From Diphasiastrum complanatum (Eukaryota > Streptophyta > Lycopodiopsida > Lycopodiales > Lycopodiaceae): 64,000 nt of DNA. The first letter of the stretch is position 1. Every line of letters starts with the position of its first letter. The stretch lies in NCBI GenBank assembly GCA_029204225.1, contig CM055110.1, positions 38,302,747 to 38,366,746 on the forward strand. Reading direction: 5' to 3'. Below, one piece after another: positions 47,187 to 57,473 of this stretch. A program made the translations under genes and the position numbers. Under the pieces are notes generated by a model. It saw only the letters and a list, made by a program, of their open reading frames with translations. It searched no databases and was not told the origin of the DNA.

Positions 47187-48131
47187 AATGTGGGAACTAG
47201 CCCCACTGCCGATCCACCAATTGTCTCTTGAATTACTATTGCTTGTTGGTGAGGATGTAGATGCCATCAAGAATACATCTACTTCATCCTCCTCCTCCTC
47301 CTTTGCAAGGTTTCCTTGTTTGTCCTCCTCCACTTGTGCTCTTAGCCTCTTGTAGCTTTCAGATGCATAATGCCCCTTCTTTCCACAAAAGAAGCATTTT
47401 TGCTTTGACTTGTCCTTTGAGCTTGATGCATCATCCTCTTCTTTGGCCTCCTTTGGATGCTTCTTCTTTCCATTTGTCTTCTTTTTGCCCTTGAATGAGA
47501 AATTGGCTTTCTCATCACCATCCTGCAAAGACAAGGAACTCATTCTAGATTTTGCATGGAGCATCCTACACTCTTCAGCCACTAATACACTGTGAAGTTT
47601 TTCTATAGTTGGCAAAGTGTCTTGGATGGCAAAACTTTGGACCAAATTTGCAAATTCATCTCCTAGATCATTAAGAACAATTTTTACAAGCCCTCCATCA
47701 TGAATCTTCTCTCCAATGGAAGCCAACTCCCTATTTAGAGACTTGATTCTGAGTACATAATCTTGTGCACTCTCCTCACTTCTCTTCATGCTTTGCAAAA
47801 TCTGATTTCTAAGCATGAGTACTCTTGAAGTGTTACTAGATTTATAGATTGATTTTAAAGACTCCCAAGCCTCTTTAGCACTAGACCATGCTGATACTTC
47901 TCTCAACAAATCATTGCTCACATTCATCTTCACACAATGAAGTGCAAGCCTAGATCTCTTCTTGTATCTAGCTAACTCCTGTGCACCTAGAGGTTCATCT
48001 TCATCTTCAATCAAGAACTCATGAAGGTCTTGGAGCACCAAGAGTGACTCCATCCTAACCTTCCAAATAGCATAATTTGTAGAATTCAATCTCTCACTAG
48101 CTTCTAGAAGGTATGCTCTAGCAGATCCCAT
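47187..48131 (-). pseudogene. Copia A gag to protease start, fused to LTR sequence
   Basis: Gag begins at ATG 48131 (MGSARAYLLEASERLNSTNY) and runs openly through gag and the zinc knuckle to the protease start. The knuckle reads CFFCGKKGHYASES, losing its last Cys. The protease site reads GSGAS instead of DSGAS, losing the catalytic Asp. The sequence leaves copia gag at SSH and enters LTR sequence, ending at a stop in the LTR (47151). The copy at 12264-12760 keeps both motifs. Upstream codons to 48362 come from LTR and leader, so the ATG at 48131 is the family start. Confidence 0.88.
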
Positions 48132-48527
48132 CTTACTAGTGACTTCTACAAACAAGAAATAAAATGAATCTACAGAAGATCCAGAAGAGTGATTGGATGC
48201 TTGCTTAACAATCTTTAAAAAAACTAGACACAAAAAAGTTGATCTAGAATGGCAATTTGACAAACAACAAGCATTAACAATCAAAAGCATTGATAAACAT
48301 TGAAATCCGAGCCCACACGTGTATACTACAGGCTGTAGTACGTCCTTCAACTTGAGAAACAAGTAGAAATTGATTTGGTTTCATTTGGATGACAAAAACT
48401 CAATGTACATAGTGAACTAGCTTGAGATTGCAATAAGCCCCAAAAATTTTCTATCTTCTCACTATGGGAGCTTGGAATACATAGCAAATTCGACTTCCTT
48501 CTTGAAGTTAGGTGGATTTCCAGCATG
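48132..48527 (-). repeat. Copia A LTR fragment joined to a shortened leader
   Basis: About 48165-48527 matches the middle and late part of the copia A LTR, with CACACGTGTA at 48314-48323. Both termini are missing. The remaining 30 bp are the end of the leader just before the gag ATG. Confidence 0.8.
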
Positions 48528-48705
48528 TAGAGATTGAGTGGATGGAGTTCACAAATTCAATACTAACTTCAGATAGGATGATAGAAGGATCCACTTTCAG
48601 ATCACCCAACCTGCATCGATCCAAGTAGGACTGAATGGATGCAAGGCGGATTCTTGCATGTGCTTTCCAAATGATAGTAGAGCTAGAGCTTGATCCAGAA
48701 GCCAT
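48528..48705 (-). pseudogene. N-terminal part of an unidentified small frame
   Basis: ATG at 48705 in good plant context (GCAATGGCT) opens a frame starting MASGSSSSSTIIWKAHARIRL, then SIQSYLDRCRLGDLKVDPSI. It is cut at 48528 by copia A LTR sequence. A CTGTATATCATCG TATA candidate lies about 140 bp upstream on the minus strand. The frame at 45403-45200 is a possible continuation, but the joining is inference. No family recognised. Confidence 0.4.
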
Positions 48706-49099
48706 TGCGTCAAATGATTGACGACAGCTTCACAGATCGCAATAGTGCATAAAAGATCGTTCTAATTGCAAAGAGAGTGAGCGCAAGAAAGCATGTAATT
48801 GCATGAAGAAAGTGTAAGGAAGAAAAATGAAAAATAACGATGATATACAGTAGCGGTGTGGAAGGGATGATGATGTGACATGGTGACATGACATCTGTCA
48901 TTTCCATTTATGAAGGACGTGCATGGCTCAGAGTTTCAAACTCTGATTTGACAGATCAATCTTAATAATGAAAGACCATTTGTAAAATGAAAAGAAAAGA
49001 AATAAATCAAGAAGAAACAATATCTGTTTTGTGTACACACGTGTGAATAATGTTCACGTGGCCATCATCTTTAATGGATGAATACAAAAACTAGGTCAA
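48706..49099. other. Unassigned DNA, possible 5' flank of the small frame
   Basis: No coding frame. CACACGTGTG occurs at 49036-49045 and TTCACGTGG near 49052-49060, although no LTR end is visible here. Confidence 0.4.
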
Positions 49100-49600
49100 G
49101 AGATTCTCGAGAGATTCTTGAAAATATGCTAGAAAGATTCTAGAAAGTTTTGCGAAACCTTCTCGGAGGATCCTAGAAAATGATACAGAAACTCACAAAA
49201 ATTTCTCAAAAAATTTGGGTAAGATGCTAGAAAATTTCTCAAAATATTATCGAAAAATGAAAAATTATAACAATCTCTCAAACGAAATCTAGAAAACATC
49301 GCGAGAAATTGGAGAAAACTGCTAGAAAAGTTTCTAGAAAAATTCTCGAAAATGGTCCACAAAAATTAAAACACGTTTTGATTTACAAATTGAGTGTCGC
49401 GAAAAGTTCTCAAAAATACTTTGACAACATCTTGAAAGATTGAGAGAAGTCTAGAAGATTTCTCAAAAATTTCTCGAAAACACTTTGAAAAATGTTGGAA
49501 GGTGGTAGAAAATTTCACAAAAATTTCTTAGAAAAGATAAAAGAAAAGTCGCGATCAATTCCAGAAAAATACTAGAAAAAAAATAAAAAAATTCTGGTCA
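49100..49600. repeat. Degenerate short-period repeat array
   Basis: About 500 bp made of variants of CTAGAAAA, ATTTCTCAAAA/ATTTCTCGAAAA and TTCTCGAGA-like words, spaced 10-14 bp apart on both strands. No protein frame fits. The origin is probably an old expanded minisatellite. Confidence 0.6.
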
Positions 49601-49649
49601 AAGGTAGTATTTTTTTTGTCTAGACCCATTAATACGTGTAGGTAACAGT

Positions 49650-52600
49650 TCACCTTCAAGTGATTAAAGTTATACAGAACCATTGTCAAACACCTCTATG
49701 ACTTTATAAGGTCCAAGCCATCTCATATGGAGTTTTTCGGGGAACTTTTGATGTCGACTGTCATAAATCAGCGCAAAGTCATCAGCTTTAAGATCACATT
49801 TTCTGATACGATTGTCATACTTCTTCTTCCTTTGTTCCTGGATTTCCTCCGTTAATTTATGTGAATTCGCACGAGCTTCAGCTAGTTCTTCAATATTGGT
49901 CAACCTTTCGTTAATACAGTCTTCATCTGTTCATTGAGCTTGAATATAAAAAGTTTTTAGTATTCCTTCAGGCACACCAAAATAACACTTCTCAGGATGA
50001 AGGCAAATGAGGTCTCTCTGCATCTTTGGAATGTTTTCCACAATTTAGATAGATGAGTGGCTTCTGAGCTATAAATACAGAAGTCATCCATAAAAATTTC
50101 CAGGAACACACATAGATATTCTTGAAAAATAACAGTCATCATTCTTTGGAATGTGGCTGGCACATTACACATTCCAAATGGAATCTTTTGATAGGCATAA
50201 GTTCCCCAATCAGGTGTAAACGTTGTTTTGGACTAGTCCTCTTCTCGGATAGATCCCTGGTTATAGCCAGAGAATCCATCAAGGAAGTTGTATCTTTCAT
50301 TTCCTGCAACTTGGTCAAGAATCATATTGGTAAAGGGTAAAGGATGATGATCTTTACGAATTGCAGCATTAAGTTTCCGATAGTCTTGACAAACCCGAAT
50401 CTTTCCGGTCTTCTTTTTCGGGATGACCACTATAGGCGAATCCCATTCACTGTTGAGTACTAGATAAATAATTCTAGACTTCAAATATTTATCAAGTTCA
50501 TCTTTCACGAGCACTGAATACTTGGGGTTAAGTCTATATTGGCGTTGACGTATTGGTACCGCTCCTTCTTTCAAGTCAATTTGGTGTTGACCAGATTTCT
50601 TATTAATGCCTTTTAAATCTTCCATAGTCTAGGCAAAAACATCATGATATTCAGTGAGCAGGTCCGTATATTGTTGTTTCTCCTTGTCGGATAAAACTTT
50701 GAAAATTATCAAGGATTTATCGGGTATGACCTCGATAGAGATGGTATCATTTGGGTCGATCATACCGACAGTCATATTCGTTGATGAATATCCTTGTATT
50801 TCGCATTGTGAAGGCTTGCTTTGTCTGCATTGTTGGATACTTCAGCCTCTTCAATTTTGTAACAGTCCAGAAAATTTGTTTCAATGTCTTCTTCTTTCAA
50901 GAAGATATGAAGTGCATAAGACGACTATTCAGATGTAAAGCTTGTATCTGATTGAGCAGTTTCTCCTTCATGTAGCTCACGTTGCCATGTAATAATATGC
51001 TTGTGCAACTTTCCTTCATTGTGTTTTTCAGTCCGAAACCACAACTCCTTCTTTTTCCAATGCACATTGGCATTTGCTTGATATAACCATGGTCTTCCGA
51101 TAAGGACGACATAATTGCCCATTCCAACTGGCCGGATCACAATAAAATTCATTATAAATGGTATATCTTGGATATACACCATGACTTCCTTCAACTCACC
51201 TACAAGCTTCCTCCTCCTTGTCGAGTTGGCCAATTTGATCTTACGTTCAGTAGGCTGGATGTTAGTAAGTCCAAGTGCATGTGCCGTATCTTCTGTCATA
51301 ATATTGACATTGGACCCGGAGTCAATTGGTACTTTTTTCAATTAAACATCCGAAGATAGAGATATCAATTTCTGGCACTCTTAGGTCTCCAAGGTCAATG
51401 ACAAGAAGAGATATCTCAGGAAGAGATATCTTCTTCTTCCTCCTTGTCTGCGATAGACTCTTCAACTGCTTCCAATAATAGTTGTTATCCAATAGAAACT
51501 GCTCAAATGTAATATTTTGCCTTAAGGAGCCAATATCGGAAACAATATCATATTGCTTCTTTGTCTACAATCAGAAGTCCACTACAACATTTGATAATTT
51601 TGAATGTAATGGAACTTCATCCTCGTCGTCAAAAGTGATCTTCTTTTGAAACGGTTTGGATTTAAGTTCTTCTTCGATAAGATTTTTTGCTTCCTCAGCA
51701 ACATCCTTCTTAAATAGCTTAGCAGCATTTCTATCGTAATCAGAGTCGTCCTTCAAGTCTTTTGAGTAAGAGACTTGTTCTTCAACTTCTTTGTCAGATG
51801 TTTCCTTTTATTCTTCCGAGTCTTAGCTAAACTCTCTTTCGTTGGTTTGAGTGATTTTGAAGTGCTCTGAGTAGAAACTTTGCAAACATCTTCCAAATCA
51901 CTTGGCCAATTGGTATCATTGGACAGCAGAGTGTCTTCGTCAAAGCATTCAATTCTCTGCACAACTGCATCCTCTTATTTCTTTTTAATCTCTGGTTTAG
52001 CACCTGGAGACTGGACATACTTGTACATGACCTTCGGCTTTTGAGACTTTGGGAAGTCTGCAGCAAGATGTCCTTTGAACAATTTGAACAAGGTACACAA
52101 TTGATTGGTCGATGAGGCTCCGGGCAATAGGGTGAATAATGGCCTTGTGCACCACAGTTATAACAATTGCCCCTACCAGCTTCTCCGGCAAAAAATTGAC
52201 TGGTGCATAAACAGTCTTTTGATTTGAGTTCATCATTTGAGTAGGTACAAAGTGCTTTGTCCAAATTTTGGTTTGGGCTGCAATGCTGGTGTAGATGATC
52301 CTTGCACGTAATGGCAATGCTCCTCCGGGTCTGTTTCATTTACATACAAAACCTCTCCATCGGCACTCTCAACATAAGATACTTGTTTAATTTTACATTC
52401 ATTGTTAGATTGACTTGGAGCTCCACATCCGGTACACCAGATATTTGAGTCAGAAGAAGGTGCCTTCTGCCATTTATCCAATACTTCAGATATTTGTACT
52501 TTTAAGTCTTGCTTATATTTTTCTCCTTCCTATGGTTCTTATCATCTTCGGAATAATTTGAGCTTTCAGTGTCAAAATCAACACTGGAACTTGATGTCTC

Positions 52601-52664
52601 CGATCTATCAGTTGAATCCTCTTCTGAGCTTGAATCATCAGATAAAGCTGATGTGTAAAGTAGA
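49650..52664 (-). pseudogene. Gypsy H: gag end, protease, RT and integrase C-terminus, with deletions
   Basis: From the right on the minus strand: an acidic Ser/Asp/Glu-rich stretch, then a Cys motif (IWCTGCGAPSQSNNEC, about 52440-52395). A CCHC knuckle (CYNCGAQGHYSPYC, about 52165-52125) and a Lys-rich linker follow. Protease is IDSGSNVNIM with VLIGRPWL (51330-51070). RT fingers read VVIPKKKTGKIRVCQDYRKLN and the RT palm LEIFMDDFCIYS (about 50080). After about 49945 the sequence jumps to the integrase C-terminal part (SRHQKFPEKLHMRWLGPYKVIEVFDNGS), so RNase H and the integrase core are deleted. Several frame changes are present. The family differs from gypsy D. At about 52665 it is fused to gypsy D integrase. 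Confidence 0.85.
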
Positions 52665-55660
52665 ACTTTATCACCATCGTAAATATCCTTGGTCCGGACA
52701 TGATGACCATGCCAGGCCTTATGTCGTCGTTTGTGGACTAACTGTGCATGGTAGGATATAAGATGTGTTTCACATAGTTTTGTCAACGTGAAAAGTCGAT
52801 TCTGAACTTGGTGTTGATAAGCATTATCATCACACAAGTCTTTGGCAAAAGCGAAAGTGACGCGTAAGGATGGAATCAAAAATTCCACTGGCATAACAGC
52901 CTCTTGGCCATATACCAGCTCAAAAGGTGTTTTCCAATCCGTGGCTCGCTTTGGCATTGTATGATAGGCCCATATAGCAGAGAATAACTTCGTTTCCCAG
53001 TTTGATCGATTGGTTTCTACTATCTTGGTTAAGATTTTACAAATCATTTTATTTGTAGACTCAGCTAGTCCATTGCATCTAGGATAGTACGGGGTACTCT
53101 TTTGGTGGATAACGAAGTAATGAGTCAGTAAACTATTGATGACTTCATTAAGGAAGTGAGATCCTCGATCACTGACAAGCTCTATTGGACAACCAAATCT
53201 AGTGATGATGTTTTCATAGAGAAAGCATGCTACAGACTTTGTGTCGGCTTTGCGTGTTGCTCTAGCCTCTATCCACTTTGTTGCATAATCGGTGGAAATC
53301 AAGATATATCGTGATTGTGTGCCATGTGTTGCTGGACTAATAGGTCCAGCAAAATCAATACCTCATTTGTGAAAGGCTTCGCTTTCAAGTATTGGAGTAA
53401 GGAGATTGTGATCAGCTTTTTTGGTATTCTTTGCACATTGGCAAACGTCACAAACTTTTACATAAGCGTAAGGGTCTTTGAAAAGGGTTGGCCACGAAAA
53501 TCCAACCAGAAGAATTGCCCTAGCAGTAGCATCAGAGGAAAAATGTCCACTCCCAATACCCTCGTGTTTCAAGGCAATAATCTGTCAGACTTTAGACTCA
53601 TGGGCACAATGACGTGTAATACCATCAATACCTAACTTATATAGTTGTCTCGCAATAAGATGATATGGTAAAGATTTCATAATAAGTTTGATTTTTTGCG
53701 GTCTTGTCGACTGAGGATCAATTTCCCCAGTGGCTAGATATCTAGTGATATCGTCTGCCCATAACGGAGTTGCATCCATAAAAATTAGACATGCATCTGG
53801 CAACTCATCATTTATTGGCTCATCAGACGCTTCAGCATTAGGTAATCATGAAAGATGATCAGCTAGAAAATGTTGTTATTCCTTTCCAATAACAACTCGA
53901 AAGTTGAATTCTAAAAGAATCAACAACCATCATGCAATTCGTCCAGTTTTGCAAGGTTTATTCAATAGGTAACGAAGAGCATGATGGTCGGTATAGAAAA
54001 CAAACAACTGGCCGAGCAAATAATGTTGAAACTGTTGAACAACATAGACCATTGCTAGTACTTCTTGATCTGTTGTGGAATAATTAACCTCAGCTAGAAC
54101 AAGCTGACGACTCAGGAAACAAATTGCAAAATCCTTTCCATATTCTCCGAGTTGCATTAAAACAACACCAATAGCATACTTACTAGTGTCCATATGCACA
54201 TGGAACTCCTTAGTATAATCGGGCATGCGAAGAATGGGTGAGGTAACTAAAGCCTATTTAAGATCTTCAAAGGCTTTAATTCAGTCTTCTGTCCACCTTG
54301 TGTTGGTAATGATTTGATATACTAACCGCACTTTATTGGCGTAGTGTATTATAAAAATTTGATTATAACCTGTGTGGTCTAGAAAGATGTAAATTTCTTT
54401 CACTGTGTCGAGTAGGGACATTTCAAGAATTACTCTGATCTTTTCAGGACTAGTGGCGATACCATTTCGAGAAATAATATGGCCCAGTACCACACCATGG
54501 GTAATCTAGAGCTGGCACTTGTCGGGATTTAATGAGATTCCGAACCTTCGACAGCGAATGAAAACTTGTTCAAGGGCATCGAGATGTCTATCTTGAGAGG
54601 AATGCACACCAAGATCATCGAGACAAATCTCTAGATTCTTGTGCAACAGATCCTTGAAAGCTCGTTGCATGACCCTTTGAAATGTGGATGGGACATTGCA
54701 CAAACCGAATGGCATAATGCTATATGCAAAGGTACCAAACTCTATAACAAAAGCTATTTTGAAATGATTTTTAGGAGGAATTTGTACTAAGAAATAGCCA
54801 CTAAAACCATCGAGAAATTTAAAAGCTTCAGCTCCTGCCATATCTTCGAGGATCTGTGTAGTCAGAGATAAGAAAAAATGATACTTATTTGTTTGATCAT
54901 TAAGTTTCTTTAAATCCACGCAGATACGGAATTTACCATTATTCTTTGGCACCACCGCAATTGGTATACCCAACTAATATGCTCGATTTCATAAATGAAA
55001 CCAGCATCGAGAAGCTTCTGAATATCTTCTCGTATCTTCTCGCGATATGTTGGAGTGGTGCGATAAGGTTTGCGCGGACAGGTAGGGCACCATCCTACAA
55101 TGGGATTGTATGGACGGCAACGTCAGGAGGAACCCCTTTTATCTCTTTATAATTCCATTCAAACACATCTCTGTATTTGCGCAATAACTGTTCCAAGTCC
55201 CCTAATTGGGTTGGATTCAGGTGGGCTCCTACATGTATGGTAATTGGGTTGGATTCAGGTGGGCTCCTACTATATGTCCTGTAATTGGGTTGGATTCAGG
55301 TGGGCTCCTACATGTACACATTTGGAATTGCTTATCAGTCAATCGTACGTCAACCCTTGATTTGTTTGTTAGCATGCGGAATATTTGTGGATTGTTGATA
55401 GTAGGCATGCATGAATGTTTTGGTATTTTTTCACGAACTAAGTCTTCGTCAATGGTGTTCAACATTTCATCATTGTGTACATCCCATTGATAGACTTTGA
55501 GTTTGGGTCGGTATACATGAGTGTGGACTAGTTGTGGATGTTGCACACAAGCCAATGGTGATGGAAGTTTAATCTCTTTTGATATACGACGCTTTCCTGA
55601 ACGGTCGAGATCCAGAGAGTGAATTAGCTGGTCGTCAGATAACTCATGTTCTCCTGCACA
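52665..55660 (-). pseudogene. Gypsy D copy iii: linker, RT, RNase H and integrase
   Basis: From the right: linker (PKLKVYQWDVHNDEML), RT with VPKNNGKFRICVDLKKLN and MPFGLCNVPSTFQRVM, then RNase H (HVHMDTSKYAIG..TDHHALRYLLNKPCKTGRIA). The integrase zinc region (HEGIGSGHFS..CDVCQCAK) and core (STDYATKW, VSDRGSHF, NGLAESTNK) follow. The RT catalytic loop reads EICLDDL, with Cys for the usual Tyr. A TGA replaces Trp just before the GIDF of the integrase core, near 53365. The integrase frame ends DKVLLYTS and then enters gypsy H sequence. Same family as 55886-60735 but clearly diverged. Confidence 0.88.
55201..55320. repeat. Three-copy tandem repeat within gypsy D linker
   Basis: TAATTGGGTTGGATTCAGGT plus GGGCTCCTAC starts at 55203, 55241 and 55282 (periods 38 and 41). 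On the minus strand one copy encodes VGAHLNPTQL, the element's normal VGAHLxxTQL linker motif; the others are local duplications. Confidence 0.85.
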
Positions 55661-55885
55661 ACCGGAGCATTTCGCTCGCATCTCAACCGGAGTGCTCAGT
55701 CAGAACTTGACCGGAGCACTGCCATCAATTCTCAACCAGAGCATTTCGCTCACATCTCAACCGGAGTGTTCAGTCCAATCTCGACCGAAGCACTCTATTC
55801 AGATCTCGACCGAAGCACTTATGTCAGATCTCGACCAAAGCATTTCGTTCAGATCTCAACTGAAGAACTCGAGAGTATGCACGCA
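55661..55885. repeat. Minisatellite between inverted gypsy D copies
   Basis: About eight or nine units of roughly 25 bp, consensus near ATCTCGACCGAAGCA(C/T)TTCG, joined by short C/T-rich linkers. The same unit forms the array at 61112-61410. Confidence 0.85.
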
Positions 55886-57473
55886 CACACCTGGTAGAAA
55901 ACTCCTACGATCAATCATATCATCATGATACATCGATTTCAACATCTAGCCATCACCAGTATCAAACCGACAACTCACGCTCATGCAAACAAGCTAAGTA
56001 TTCCACACCACAAGAAAACCCAACTCAGCTAGCCATCCAAGATGGTTACACTATCGCCACTGGACACATGAGCAACCACTGCTTTATCTGTGGCGAAACA
56101 GGACATTTCTTGGCTGATTGTAAAGTTAAAAACCAATACCATGCAGAATGTCCCGACTGTGTCCATAAACACAGCTTCAAAGACTGTCCTAAACAACCTA
56201 ACAAGATCCTTCCAGCATGTCATATCACATCCGAACCTGTTAGAGTTCTTACTAGAGCACAACGCCAACAACAAGAATAGCAGCAAAACCATGGACAATT
56301 AGCTGACCCACATGGAAGCCATTTGACGGCCTCCACATTACCAAAAGATTACCCAGACCAAAAAGTGGAACAAAGGCAATACAACGAATTTTGAGATGAA
56401 TTTTTGCAAGAGGAAGAACATACGGACAGTCCGTTATCAGCTCATATCCCCGAAAAGGAGCAATCCCTCCAGGGACTTGAAGTATTTTCTGACCTCCTGC
56501 AAGCTCAACTCACAATGCCGTTCCATAGTGCTATCGAATCCTTCATCGGACTTCAACGGTATATCCATTGTAGTTTTCAGCTGCCTCCTATTCCTGATGA
56601 ACAGCGAAAACCAGAAGCGATTCCTGAAATTCCTCAGATTCCTATGAATCTGATGAATATAGGAGTTGCTATGGGGAATAGCATCACACTACCCTTGATC
56701 TATAAATATTATCCCGCAGTATTTGCTATCCTCGATAGCGGATCAGTTGTCAATATAATGGCTTTGTCATTGACAAAGTCATGGGGCTTCAATACCCTTG
56801 ATCAACCACGATATAGACTTTGTATAGCTGATCAACGAGTTACCGACCCTGCTGGTCATTTATCAAATATAAAAGTTCGAATAGCAGGTGTCAAGTTTAT
56901 CATCAATTATGTCATCTTAGACCTACAAGAAGATGCCAATACGTATAAACTCCTCCTTGGTACACCCTGGCTCCAGATAAAATTACCTTTGGCAACCACA
57001 ATAAACGAGTCACGGTTGAGTTAAATGGCCATGTCAAGCCCGCCAAAGTATACGATGATTGGTCATCTACAACATATGACGAATCAGATAGTGTCCCAAT
57101 CCAACCAAAAGGTCACTATACACGAACCACAGACATAATCAATTGGGGTCATGCACTAGCTATCGTGGACTGTGCGGATTCCAATCGATGTCGTATCGAA
57201 ACGGCTGTAGAAGATGTGGGTATTCTTCCATCTTCTACGGACATTGACACACCCGTCATCCCCCTTATGATGATAGACCCCATTCCTATAGCTTGGTGCC
57301 CAGGAGAACCTACTGTCTCTACTGCCCATGTTTTGGAAGAAGGTATTCTTTCCATGGATGATGTCGAAATGACGGATGATCATGTACTCCTCTATCTAGA
57401 TGCTCAACGTTATTCGTCCAAAGTCATTCCTAAGGAGATCAAGTCACCAGGATCGTGGCTCATGTCCAACTAA
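55886..57473 (+). pseudogene. Gypsy D copy iv: gag C-terminus and protease
   Basis: Begins inside gag (HLVENSYDQSYHHD equivalent). Two zinc motifs follow, CFICGETGHFLADC and CPDCVHKHSFKDC (about 56080-56195). In-frame stops lie at 56278-56280 and near 56394. Protease follows with ILDSGSVVNIMALSL, catalytic Asp codon 56734-56736, and KLLLGTPWLQ. A frame change at about 56985 leads to the protease-RT linker, which continues to 57473 before another frame change. The gag N-terminus is missing: the element is cut at the minisatellite. Confidence 0.88.
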
